Both the position numbers and the translations under genes were made by a program. From Acidobacteriota bacterium (GTDB lineage Bacteria; Acidobacteriota; Polarisedimenticolia; JAPUIV01), in contig JAPUIV010000285.1 of NCBI GenBank assembly GCA_027296665.1, positions 1-15,612 of the forward strand: DNA of 15,612 nt, read 5' to 3'. The notes beneath the pieces were generated by a model. The model was not told the origin of the DNA. It was given only the letters and a program-made list of their open reading frames with translations, and did no database searches. How positions within the stretch are numbered: the stretch's first letter is position 1; every line of letters starts with the position of its first letter. This document shows, one piece after another, positions 1 to 6,809 of this stretch.

Positions 1-251
1 CGCTGGGGCGGATCATCGATCATATCGACCGGGTGGTGGAACTGGCGGGGATCGATCACGTCGGGCTCGGCTCCGACTTCGACGGCGTGACGCGGTTGCC
101 GCGCGGGCTGGAGGACTGCTCCAAGTTGCCCGATCTCACCCACGCCATCCTGGAACGAGGCTATTCGGAGGAAGATGTGAGGAAGATCCTCGGCGGCAAT
201 CTGCTGCGCGTCTTCCGCGAGGTGCAAGTGGTTGCCGGGGAAGGGGATTAG
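1..251 (+). CDS. Membrane dipeptidase (peptidase family M19), C-terminal part only
   Basis: This is the last 82 or so codons of a gene that begins before the window; the first complete codon starts at base 3 and the stop is TAG at 249-251. The fragment carries the family motif GLGSDFDG (about residues 21-28 of the fragment), followed by the typical PRGLEDCSKLPDL stretch, a RGYSEEDVRKILGGN segment and a final RVF. These are the usual C-terminal landmarks of M19 (renal/membrane dipeptidase) enzymes, zinc peptidases that cleave dipeptides, including ones with a D-residue at the second position. The aspartate of GSDFDG belongs to the active-site region. The N-terminal metal-binding motifs and any signal peptide lie outside the window, so location and exact substrate cannot be judged. 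The gene ends 5 nt before the 3' end of the convergent selC, with no terminator hairpin between them. Confidence 0.88.
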   Translation, partial: LGRIIDHIDRVVELAGIDHVGLGSDFDGVTRLPRGLEDCSKLPDLTHAILERGYSEEDVRKILGGNLLRVFREVQVVAGEGD

Positions 252-256
252 CGGGT

Positions 257-354
257 TGGCGGAAGCGTGTGGGAATCGAACCCACCCTCCGTACCTCTCG
301 GCACGGAGCAACGGATTTGAAGTCCGCGCGGGACACCAGCCCCGATTCGCTTCC
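257..354 (-). tRNA. selC: tRNA-Sec (anticodon UCA)
   Basis: The minus strand folds as a bacterial selenocysteine tRNA. The acceptor stem is GGAAGCG paired with CGCTTCC. The D stem has six pairs (344-339 with 334-329) closed by a four-base TGGT loop, a hallmark of tRNA-Sec. The anticodon loop CTTCAAA (322-316) has anticodon TCA at 320-318, reading UGA. The long variable arm has nine pairs (308-300 with 295-287) and a GAGA tetraloop. The T stem is GTGGG/CCCAC with loop TTCGATT. The discriminator is G (260) and CCA is encoded (259-257). The eighth acceptor pair expected in bacteria would be A347 against A268, so it is a mismatch. The tRNA is charged with serine, converted by SelA and delivered by SelB; neither gene is in this window. 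It implies that the organism recodes UGA as selenocysteine. Confidence 0.97.
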
Positions 355-366
355 TCCGGCGCGCGG

Positions 367-395
367 ATTATAGACCGGGGTCTGCGGCCGGTCAA
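367..395 (-). promoter_or_regulatory. Promoter of selC
   Basis: On the minus strand, TTGACC (395-390) and TATAAT (372-367) are separated by exactly 17 nt. The -10 ends 12 nt before the mature 5' end of tRNA-Sec, leaving a leader of about 6 nt. The spacer holds an inverted repeat, GACCGG (393-388) and CCGGTC (378-373), that fills the space between the two elements. It could be an operator or a weak terminator stem for the upstream dehydratase gene, but no T-tract follows it. Confidence 0.8.
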
Positions 396-400
396 CGCGG

Positions 401-1378
401 CTAATTGTCCGAAAAGGGTTCGTCGGAGAGGACCCGGCGGAGGGTCGCCTGGTCGAGGTTGCCGCCGCTGAGGATGATCGCCACGCTCTTTCCCCGGAGG
501 CGATCGCGGATCTGAAGGGCGCCGGCCAGGGCGGCCGCGCCGGCCCCCTCGGCAATATTGTGGGTGGTCCGGAGGAGGAGCAGGATCGCCTGCCGGATCT
601 CCTCCTCGCTGACCAGGAGGATGTCGTCGATCCGATCCTTCAAGTAGGAAAAGGTCAGGTCGAAGGGGACGCGGGTGGCGACGCCGTCGGCGAAAGTGTC
701 GGAGCTGTCGGTGGAGATCTTATCCCCTTTTTTCCAGGACAGGTAGACGCTCGGCGCCTTCTTCGCCTGCACGCCGATGATCCGGGTCGACGGGCTCAAC
801 CGGGCGGCGGCGAGAAGAAGACCGCAGACCCCGCTGCCGCTGCCGACCGGCACCAGGATGAAGTCGGGATCGGGCAGGGTCTTGAAGATCTCGAGGGCGT
901 AGGTTCCGACCCCGGCGATCAGTTTGGGTTCGTTGGCCGGATGGATGAACAGGGCGTCGGTCTCCTTGAAATCCGACTCCAACTTTTCCCGGGCCTCGTC
1001 GAAATCGATGCCGTGTACTACGAGTCGTGCCCCGAGTGCCTTCATCGCCTCGTTTTTCTCGGGGTTGTTTCCTTCCGGAATGTAGATGGTGGCCTGAACC
1101 CCGAACAACCGGGCGGCGAGGGCCACCGACTGGCCGTGGTTTCCCCGGGAGACGGTGACCACGCCGCGGGCCTTTTCCCGGCTGGTCATGCTCGACATGT
1201 AGTTGATCCCGCCGCGGATCTTGAAGCTTCCGGTCAGGTTGTGGTTCTCGTGCTTGACGTGCAGGGTGCAGCCTATCTGGCGGGAAAGAAGGGGATACTC
1301 GTACAGTGGGGTGGGGGAGATATGACGGTAGACGACTTCACAGGCGTCCTCGATCGACTCGAATGTCAATGTCTCCAC
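401..1378 (-). CDS. PLP-dependent serine/threonine dehydratase, short catabolic type
   Basis: The 325-residue product is a fold-type II PLP enzyme of the threonine/serine dehydratase family, deaminating L-threonine to 2-oxobutyrate or L-serine to pyruvate. The PLP lysine is K53 in the motif GSFKIRGG. The asparagine motif SRGNHGQS, a glycine loop GSGSG that holds the cofactor phosphate, and the C-terminal SGGNLD are all present. There is no C-terminal ACT regulatory domain, so the length fits TdcB-like catabolic enzymes (about 330 residues) rather than full biosynthetic IlvA. Serine racemase and diaminopropionate-type relatives share the fold, so the substrate is inferred. I chose GTG at 1378-1376 as start because AGGAG (1390-1386) lies 7 nt upstream. 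ATG at 1393 is the alternative and adds five residues. A longer open frame back to 1567 runs through tRNA-Ala and is not credible. The TAG stop sits 5 nt before the selC promoter. Confidence 0.9.
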   Translation of the reverse strand: METLTFESIEDACEVVYRHISPTPLYEYPLLSRQIGCTLHVKHENHNLTGSFKIRGGINYMSSMTSREKARGVVTVSRGNHGQSVALAARLFGVQATIYIPEGNNPEKNEAMKALGARLVVHGIDFDEAREKLESDFKETDALFIHPANEPKLIAGVGTYALEIFKTLPDPDFILVPVGSGSGVCGLLLAAARLSPSTRIIGVQAKKAPSVYLSWKKGDKISTDSSDTFADGVATRVPFDLTFSYLKDRIDDILLVSEEEIRQAILLLLRTTHNIAEGAGAAALAGALQIRDRLRGKSVAIILSGGNLDQATLRRVLSDEPFSDN

Positions 1379-1419
1379 GCGCAGGCTCCTCATCCCCTGT
1401 TGTTCGATTAAAACACGCC

Positions 1420-1449
1420 ATTGTATCACCTGAAGTGATTTTGCACCAA
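1420..1449 (-). promoter_or_regulatory. Probable promoter of the dehydratase gene (extended -10)
   Basis: On the minus strand, TTGGTG (1449-1444), an 18-nt spacer and TACAAT (1425-1420) form a weak -35 and good -10. TG at 1428-1427 gives the extended -10 TGATACAAT. Transcription would start near 1413, about 35 nt before the GTG start. An inverted repeat ATCAC-N5-GTGAT (1425-1439) lies in the spacer and could be a regulator site. Confidence 0.6.
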
Positions 1450-1483
1450 CCTTCCATCCGCATTTCCCGATACGCCCCGTTTC

Positions 1484-1512
1484 TTGACACCCCGGATCCC
1501 CACCGTTATGAT
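1484..1512 (+). promoter_or_regulatory. Promoter of tRNA-Ala (and probably the TPR lipoprotein gene)
   Basis: TTGACA (1484-1489), a 17-nt spacer and TATGAT (1507-1512) make a near-consensus sigma70-type promoter. Its -10 ends 13 nt before the mature 5' end of tRNA-Ala, the same geometry as at selC. It is divergent from the dehydratase promoter; the two -35 elements are 34 nt apart. Confidence 0.82.
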
Positions 1513-1525
1513 CTGTGGATCGATT

Positions 1526-1601
1526 GGGGCTGTGGCGCAGTTGGGAGCGCGCGTGACTGGCAGTCACGAGGTCACGGGTTCGAACCCCGTCAGCTCCACC
1601 A
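1526..1601 (+). tRNA. tRNA-Ala (anticodon GGC)
   Basis: This is a 76-nt tRNA with an acceptor stem GGGGCTG (1526-1532) paired with CAGCTCC (1591-1597), discriminator A and encoded CCA (1599-1601). The anticodon stem CGTGA/TCACG closes loop CTGGCAG, with anticodon GGC at 1559-1561. The T loop TTCGAAC is normal. It decodes GCC and GCU. No terminator follows it; the lipoprotein gene begins 37 nt downstream. Confidence 0.97.
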
Positions 1602-1638
1602 GGTCAGAAATGGATCGGGATCTCCCTCAGAGGTGCAG

Positions 1639-2883
1639 ATGAGAAAAATAATGGGGGCCGGGGCAGCGCTCCTGCTGGTGGCCGCCTTTTCCATTTCGTG
1701 TGGAAAGGGAAAACAGGCCGAGAAGTACTACCAGGCGGGGATCGATCTCCAGGAGCGGGGGGAATGGGATCCCGCCATCGTCCAGTTCGATGGAGCCCTT
1801 CGCATGGACCCGGGGATGGCCAAGGCGTTTTACCATCGCGGCATCTCGCAAAATTACATGGGCCGTTTCGAGAAGGCGATTGCCGACTTTGACCAGGCGG
1901 TGCAACAGGATTCCCAGATGTCCGGCGCCTTCTACAACCGGGCCTTCGCCAAAAAATCGATTGGAAAGTTTCGCGAAGCGATCCAGGATTTCAACGCGGC
2001 TATCCGCCTCAATCCCCGGTACAAGGAGGCCTTCGACGAACGGGGGAACGTCTATTTTACCCAGGGGCGTTATCAGCAAGCGGTTCGGGACCACACCGAG
2101 GCGATCGAATTGAATCCGGAGAATCCGATCTTCCGCCTCGACCGGGGCCGGGCCTTCCAGAACATGGGGAAGTTTCAGGAGGCGATCCAGGATTTCAACG
2201 AGGCACTCCGGCTGGAACCCCAACTGGCCCTTGCCTACAGCTACAGAGGGGTCGTCTATAACTTCCTGGGGCAGTTCGAAAACGCGCTCCAGGATCTGAC
2301 CACGGCGATCAATCTGAATCCCGGTCTGGTCCAGGCGTTCAACAGCCGCGGCGCCCTGTACGATTCCCAGGGCCAGTATGACCAGGCAGTCCAGGACTAC
2401 GACGAGGCGATCCGGCTCGATCCCCGCCATGCCCAGGCGTACAACAACCGGGGCCGGACTTTCTGGAACCAGGGAGATACCCAGAAGGCGATCGGGGATT
2501 TCGAGTCGGCCATCAACCTCAATGGGAACCTGATCCCCGCCCATAACAACCTCGGGGCGTTGTATGATTCCCTGGGACAGTACGACAAGGCGGTGGAGCA
2601 GTTCGGACAGTCCCTCCAGCTCAACTCGGGCAATCCCCAGGTGTTCAACCGGCGGGGCCTGGCCTTCCGGAAGCTGGGGAAACTGGAGGAAGCTCTCCAG
2701 GACATGAACCAGTCGTTGCGCCTGGCACCCGAGTTCGGCGAAGGATACGCCGCCCGCGCCCTGGTTTACTTCTCCATGGGGAAGGCCCAGGAGGCCGGGA
2801 GGGACAAGGAAAAAGCGCTGAAGTTAGGGGTGGATCCCTCCTATTTCGATCAGGAGGTGGCGGGAGGGCGAAGACTACGTTAG
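1639..2883 (+). CDS. Lipoprotein composed of eleven tandem TPRs
   Basis: The 414-residue product starts with a basic N-terminus (MRK), a hydrophobic stretch and a lipobox-like FSISC with the lipidated cysteine at C21; position +2 is glycine, which by the enterobacterial rule would favour the outer membrane. From residue 27 to 400 the protein is eleven back-to-back 34-residue tetratricopeptide repeats with the canonical pattern (for example YNRAFAKKSIGKFREAI), and only a 14-residue tail follows. It has no enzymatic domain and is most likely a periplasmic protein-protein scaffold; partners are unknown. ATG 1639 is preceded by GAGG at 1630-1633, five nt upstream. A longer frame starting at 1306 crosses the tRNA and is rejected. 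The gene follows tRNA-Ala without a visible terminator or its own promoter. Its end overlaps the convergent lon stop by 9 bp. Confidence 0.9.
   Translation: MRKIMGAGAALLLVAAFSISCGKGKQAEKYYQAGIDLQERGEWDPAIVQFDGALRMDPGMAKAFYHRGISQNYMGRFEKAIADFDQAVQQDSQMSGAFYNRAFAKKSIGKFREAIQDFNAAIRLNPRYKEAFDERGNVYFTQGRYQQAVRDHTEAIELNPENPIFRLDRGRAFQNMGKFQEAIQDFNEALRLEPQLALAYSYRGVVYNFLGQFENALQDLTTAINLNPGLVQAFNSRGALYDSQGQYDQAVQDYDEAIRLDPRHAQAYNNRGRTFWNQGDTQKAIGDFESAINLNGNLIPAHNNLGALYDSLGQYDKAVEQFGQSLQLNSGNPQVFNRRGLAFRKLGKLEEALQDMNQSLRLAPEFGEGYAARALVYFSMGKAQEAGRDKEKALKLGVDPSYFDQEVAGGRRLR
1717..2838 (+). repeat. Eleven tandem 102-bp TPR-coding units
   Basis: The TPR part of the lipoprotein gene is eleven in-frame units of exactly 34 codons with no insertion or deletion between them. 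The units are diverged in sequence but share codons for the motif positions G, A and P. Confidence 0.85.
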
Positions 2884-5292
2884 GGGTGTCCGTTTCCCGT
2901 TAGCCAAACGCCGCGCCGTGGCGGAGTGGGGTTTCTTCTCTCCGGCGGCCAGGATCTGTTCCAGAGCCTCGCCGACGTTCCCGACCGGGTAAAATTTAAC
3001 CTTCTTGGAAACCGATGGAGCCAGGCCCACAAGGTCGCCCTTGTTGTGGGCCGGGAGGATGACCCGGGAGATCCCGGCCCGGGCGGCGGCCATCATTTTT
3101 TCCTTGACCCCGCCGACCGGGAGAACGCGGCCCCTCAGGGTGATCTCGCCGGTGAGGGCGATGTTTTGGCGAATGGGCCGGCCCGACATCAGGGAGACCA
3201 GGGCGACGGCGATGGCGAGGCCCGCGGAAGGGCCGTCCTTGGGGATGGCGCCGGCCGGAACATGGATGTGGATCTCGTATTTCCCGAACTCTCCATCATC
3301 GATCCCGAACTCGGATGCGCGTGACCGGATGAAACTCAGGGCGGCCTGGGCCGATTCTTTCATCACCGAGCCCAGCTGGCCGGTGAGTTTCAGATCCCCC
3401 TGGCCCCGCATCCGCGTCGCTTCGATGAATAGGATCTCTCCCCCGGCCGGTGTCCAGGCGAGCCCGGTGGAGAGGCCGATCTCGGTGCCGGTCTCGGAGG
3501 TCTCAGGAAAGAAGGTTGGCGGCCCCAGATATTTTTGCAGGTGCCGGGTGGAGATCCGCCTGGGCTCCTCCCTCCTGCCCTCCTCGACGATCTCCTTGGC
3601 AACGGCCCTGCACATGGAGGCGATGAATCGTTCCAGGCGGCGGAGACCGGCGTCGCGGGTGTACCGCCGGATGACCTGGAGGAGGGTTCTGCGGGGCAGT
3701 TGAAGATCTTGGGGAGTCAGGCCCGCCGCTTCCCTCTGTTTCGGCAGGAGATGTTTCATGGCGATCCGGACCTTCTCCTCCTCGGAGTACCCTGGCAGTT
3801 GAATGGTTTCCATCCGATCCAGCAGCGCAGGTGGAATCGCATCGGGCTGGTTCGCGGTGGTGATGAACAAGACCCTGGAAAGATCGAAGGGCAGGTTGAG
3901 GTACAGATCGGTGAAGGTGGAGTTCTGGTCGGGGTCGAGAACCTCGAGGAGGGCGGAGGCGGGATCGCCGCGGAAATCCATGCCCAGCTTGTCGATCTCG
4001 TCGATGATGAAGAGGGGGTTGGCCGAGCCGACGCGGCGGAGCCCCTGCAGGATCTTTCCCGGCATCGCGCCGACGTAGGTGCGGCGGTGCCCACGGATCT
4101 CCGCCTCGTCACGCATCCCCCCGACCGAGATCCCGAAAAACTTCCTGCCCAACGCCTCGGCGATCGATTTCCCCAGTGAGGTCTTTCCCGTTCCCGGCGG
4201 GCCATAAAAACAGAGGATCGGCCCTTTTTGGCTGCTCCCCCGCAGCTTCCGTACGGCAATAAATTCCAGGATCCGGTTTTTTACCTTGTCCAATCCCATG
4301 TGGTCCCGGTCGAGAACCTTCCGGGCCGAACCGAGATCGAGCCGGTCCTCGGTCTCCTCATTCCATGGGAGATTGAAGATCCAGTCGAGATAGGTAAGGG
4401 CGACGCCGTATTCCGCGGAGACTGGCGGGATCGACTCGAGCCGTTCCAGCTCCCGTTCCGCTTCCTGGCGCACCGCCTGCGGGAACTCGCCCTCCTGCAA
4501 CCGTTCCCGGTACTGGCGGATCTGGACTTCCTGGGAGGTCTCCTCACCGAGCTCCCGGCGGATGGTCTTCAACTGTTCGCGGAGAAAATATTCTCGTTGG
4601 GACTGGGTGATGTTTTCCTGGGTCTCTTCTTGGATCTGCTTGGCCACCTTGCCGAAGGCGATATGTCTCTTCAGGATCCCGTTGGTGATCCGGAGCCGGT
4701 CCTCGGGATCGATGCATTTCAGAATTTCGACTTTCTCGCGAAGCTGGAATTGGAGATGATTGGCCAGCTGATCGGCAAGGTGGCCCGGTCCCCGAAGATT
4801 GTTCTGAATCATCTGCAGGACGTCCTGCGGGATGCGGGGATCGATCTGGACGATGGTCTCCAGCCTCTTCAGGGTGTCCCGGATCAGGGGCGAGTTCCGG
4901 AAATCGCCGGGCTCGGGCGCATCGATGCAGCCGATCCTGGCCCTCAGAAAGGGTTGGGTCTGCAGGTACGACTCCACACGGAATCGCGTCAATCCGATCA
5001 GGATCAGTTGAACACTGGTGGGAGTCAGGTTGATCCAGTTGGCCAGCCGGGCCGCGACTCCCATTCTTGTCAGATCCTTGGTCGGGGGGATCTCGGTGCT
5101 GGATACCTTCTGGACGACCAGTCCGAGAATATCGTCCACGGCAAGTTTCCGGACCAGTTCCAGGTTCTCCTCGCGGACCACCTGCAGGCTGACAACCGTG
5201 AATGGAAAGACCACGGTGCTGGCGAGAGGGAGAATCGGCAGCTCCGCCGGGATATCGCAGGAAAGAATCTCCACGCTGTTTTTTTGGCTCAT
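2875..5292 (-). CDS. lon: ATP-dependent Lon protease (LonA type)
   Basis: The 805-residue protein has the full LonA layout. An N-terminal substrate-binding domain begins with ELPILPLASTVVFP (residues 17-30) and runs to about 210, followed by a helical segment containing SQREYFLREQLKTI (231-244). The AAA+ module has Walker A GPPGTGKT (364-371) and Walker B FIIDEID (428-434). The C-terminal protease domain has PKDGPSAG with catalytic serine S689 and GGVKEK with catalytic lysine K732, spaced 43 residues as in E. coli Lon. It degrades misfolded and selected regulatory proteins in the cytoplasm. The length is normal (family about 780-820). The ATG directly follows the agmatinase TGA (TGAATG, no gap), with GAGGG 3 nt before the start, so translation is probably coupled. 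The last 9 bp overlap the convergent TPR lipoprotein gene. No heat-shock-type promoter was noticed directly before it. Confidence 0.97.
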   Translation of the reverse strand: MSQKNSVEILSCDIPAELPILPLASTVVFPFTVVSLQVVREENLELVRKLAVDDILGLVVQKVSSTEIPPTKDLTRMGVAARLANWINLTPTSVQLILIGLTRFRVESYLQTQPFLRARIGCIDAPEPGDFRNSPLIRDTLKRLETIVQIDPRIPQDVLQMIQNNLRGPGHLADQLANHLQFQLREKVEILKCIDPEDRLRITNGILKRHIAFGKVAKQIQEETQENITQSQREYFLREQLKTIRRELGEETSQEVQIRQYRERLQEGEFPQAVRQEAERELERLESIPPVSAEYGVALTYLDWIFNLPWNEETEDRLDLGSARKVLDRDHMGLDKVKNRILEFIAVRKLRGSSQKGPILCFYGPPGTGKTSLGKSIAEALGRKFFGISVGGMRDEAEIRGHRRTYVGAMPGKILQGLRRVGSANPLFIIDEIDKLGMDFRGDPASALLEVLDPDQNSTFTDLYLNLPFDLSRVLFITTANQPDAIPPALLDRMETIQLPGYSEEEKVRIAMKHLLPKQREAAGLTPQDLQLPRRTLLQVIRRYTRDAGLRRLERFIASMCRAVAKEIVEEGRREEPRRISTRHLQKYLGPPTFFPETSETGTEIGLSTGLAWTPAGGEILFIEATRMRGQGDLKLTGQLGSVMKESAQAALSFIRSRASEFGIDDGEFGKYEIHIHVPAGAIPKDGPSAGLAIAVALVSLMSGRPIRQNIALTGEITLRGRVLPVGGVKEKMMAAARAGISRVILPAHNKGDLVGLAPSVSKKVKFYPVGNVGEALEQILAAGEKKPHSATARRLANGKRTPLT

Positions 5293-6162
5293 TCAACCCT
5301 CTAGATGAATATAGCCCAGAAGCCGGTAAATGAGTTTGGCGGCAAAAAATTCCGAGATCACTTCCCCCTGCCGGGGGCAAAGTTCCATGACGTCGAAACC
5401 AACGACCCGCTTGCGCCTGGTTAACTCGCGAAGAAACCGCAGGGCATCATACCACCGGGCGCCCCCGGGTTCGGGCGTTCCCACTCCCGGCACCTCGGAG
5501 GGATCGAAAAAATCCATGTCGATGGTCAGGAAGATCTGATCGGGCATGCGGTCCAAGGCCTCGACGGCAACCTCGGGCCGGGTGAGGAATGTCCTGGCGG
5601 GAATCACCGCGATCCCTTCCCTGCGGATCAACTCCGCTTCCTCGGAGCAGCAGCTCCGGAGCCCGACGTGCATGAACGGGGCGACTTCGAAGATCCGCCG
5701 CGCCACGCAGGCATGGTTGTGGGGAGATCCCTCGTAGGTGGTACGGAGATCCCCGTGGGCGTCCAGCTGGATCACGCCGCATCCGGGAAATTTCTCCTGG
5801 AAGGCCCGGACGACCCCGAAACTGATGGAATGTTCTCCCCCGACGCTGACGACGAATTTGTCCAGCTGGAGAAAACGCCCGACCGCCTCCTCCACTGCCT
5901 TCACCATCGCCTCGGGCGTCGGGGCATGTTCGGCCACGGGGAGGGCGGTGTGGATCCCCAGAGTGGAGACGTCGCCGTCGAGTTCGTCGTCGTAGGTCTC
6001 CATCTGGCCGGAGGCGGCCATCAGGGCGGCAGGTCCCCGGCGGCAGCCCTTCAGGTAGGTGGTGGTTTGTTCGTAGGGGATGGGCAGGATCACGATCCGG
6101 GACGCCTCCAGGGTCTGTTGTTCGCCGGTATAGGGACTGACCGGGGGAGGCGTGCGGGTCAT
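5293..6162 (-). CDS. speB: Agmatinase (agmatine ureohydrolase)
   Basis: The 289-residue product belongs to the ureohydrolase (arginase/agmatinase) family, which uses a two-manganese centre. Metal-ligand motifs are intact: GGEHS (108-112, H111), DAHGD (134-138) and the pair D215/D217 in TIDMDFFDP, followed by the agmatinase-like GVGTPEPGG (226-234). Agmatinase converts agmatine to putrescine and urea. That function is favoured over arginase by the adjacent arginine decarboxylase gene, which supplies agmatine. The ATG at 6162-6160 overlaps the decarboxylase TGA (ATGA), so translation is coupled; no strong ribosome binding site of its own is seen. An ATG at 6198 would add 12 residues but deepen the overlap. 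Two adjacent cysteines (C171, C172) follow the sequence GLRS. Confidence 0.93.
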   Translation of the reverse strand: MTRTPPPVSPYTGEQQTLEASRIVILPIPYEQTTTYLKGCRRGPAALMAASGQMETYDDELDGDVSTLGIHTALPVAEHAPTPEAMVKAVEEAVGRFLQLDKFVVSVGGEHSISFGVVRAFQEKFPGCGVIQLDAHGDLRTTYEGSPHNHACVARRIFEVAPFMHVGLRSCCSEEAELIRREGIAVIPARTFLTRPEVAVEALDRMPDQIFLTIDMDFFDPSEVPGVGTPEPGGARWYDALRFLRELTRRKRVVGFDVMELCPRQGEVISEFFAAKLIYRLLGYIHLEG

Positions 6163-6704
6163 GGAAGCAGGATGGCTCCGGCGATCACCGTGGTCCACAG
6201 TCCGTCCTTGTCTCCGATCGCCGACTGCGTGACGTTCATGGTCTTGTAGATCTTGTTGCTGATCTTCCAGAGCTCTTTTTTTTCGTTGTAACTGTCGTCG
6301 GGATCGAAATCGACCCCGAGGATCGTCGCGAGCATGGAAGCGGCCAGATCCTCGGCATACTCCGCCGCGTGATCCTCCTTCTGTCCGAAGCTATGGTGCT
6401 CGGAGAGAAATCCGTAGGTTTTCGGATCGGAGGGGATGGCAAGGCCTATGGAGGCGGCCAGAAGGCGATGCGGTTCGTTGGAGGAGTTCTCGCTGAGGAC
6501 GCAGAAGACAACCTCGCCGGGGTGGAGGTAACTGCGTCCATCCCGTTTCGGGATCAACTTGCATTGGGGAGGGAATATGCTGGATACCCGAACCAGGTTG
6601 AAATGGGCGATGTCGGCGTCTCGAAGCGCCATCTCGAAGCTGGCCAGCTTTTCCTTGTGTTTCCCCACTCCCTTGGTCAGGAAAATCCGCTTCGATACAA
6701 ACAT
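6159..6704 (-). CDS. Pyruvoyl-dependent arginine decarboxylase
   Basis: The 181-residue proenzyme matches the PvlArgDC family (called PdaD in archaea and AaxB in Chlamydia). The self-cleavage site is in VRVSSIFPP, between S41 and S42, where S42 would become the N-terminal pyruvoyl group of the alpha chain. Downstream family landmarks are PGEVVFCVLSE and the C-terminal LWKISNKIYKTMN region. It decarboxylates arginine to agmatine without PLP. With the following agmatinase it forms a two-step route to putrescine. Start ATG 6704-6702 is chosen because GGAGG (6720-6716) lies 11 nt upstream. A longer frame begins at 6806 but that lies upstream of the predicted transcription start. The gene is the first of a three-gene unit with speB and lon. 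Confidence 0.93.
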   Translation of the reverse strand: MFVSKRIFLTKGVGKHKEKLASFEMALRDADIAHFNLVRVSSIFPPQCKLIPKRDGRSYLHPGEVVFCVLSENSSNEPHRLLAASIGLAIPSDPKTYGFLSEHHSFGQKEDHAAEYAEDLAASMLATILGVDFDPDDSYNEKKELWKISNKIYKTMNVTQSAIGDKDGLWTTVIAGAILLP

Positions 6705-6778
6705 CTGCCCACTTCCCTCCTGCCGAACCCTGGAGGCAACCAGTTCTGAACGGGATACACTGATGGCACCGGAAAGGT

Positions 6779-6806
6779 ATTGTACACAGGTCGTTCCCCA
6801 TGTCAA
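6779..6806 (-). promoter_or_regulatory. Promoter of the arginine decarboxylase-agmatinase-lon operon
   Basis: On the minus strand, TTGACA (6806-6801), a 16-nt spacer and TACAAT (6784-6779) form a strong sigma70-type promoter. It begins 3 nt after the stop codon of the upstream small gene. The transcription start would be near 6772, giving a leader of about 68 nt. Its place supports the decarboxylase start at 6704. Confidence 0.78.
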
Positions 6807-6809
6807 ACC

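Noticed and set aside
373..393. GACCGG/CCGGTC stem as an intrinsic terminator of the dehydratase gene
   Set aside because: Only six pairs with a 9-nt loop, and it is followed by TATAATCC rather than a T-tract. It is better read as part of the selC promoter.
560..1411. 283-codon open frame on the plus strand
   Set aside because: It is antisense to the dehydratase gene, which has the PLP lysine motif and a proper start site.
1379..1567. N-terminal extension of the dehydratase frame
   Set aside because: It begins inside tRNA-Ala and crosses both divergent promoters. The family's N-terminus aligns with the GTG at 1378 or the ATG at 1393.
1306..1638. N-terminal extension of the TPR lipoprotein frame
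   Set aside because: It would translate through tRNA-Ala and the promoter region. The ATG at 1639 has a ribosome binding site and begins a lipoprotein signal peptide.
1717..2838. Tandem DNA repeat or CRISPR-like array
   Set aside because: The periodicity is 102 bp and in frame; it is protein-level TPR repetition, with diverged DNA and no identical spacer-repeat structure.
4228..5304. 358-codon open frame on the plus strand opposite lon
   Set aside because: It mirrors the lon N-terminal domain and shows only leucine/glycine-rich low complexity with no recognisable motif.
6705..6806. N-terminal extension of the arginine decarboxylase
   Set aside because: The upstream start lies in the predicted -35 element and the added residues are not family-like.
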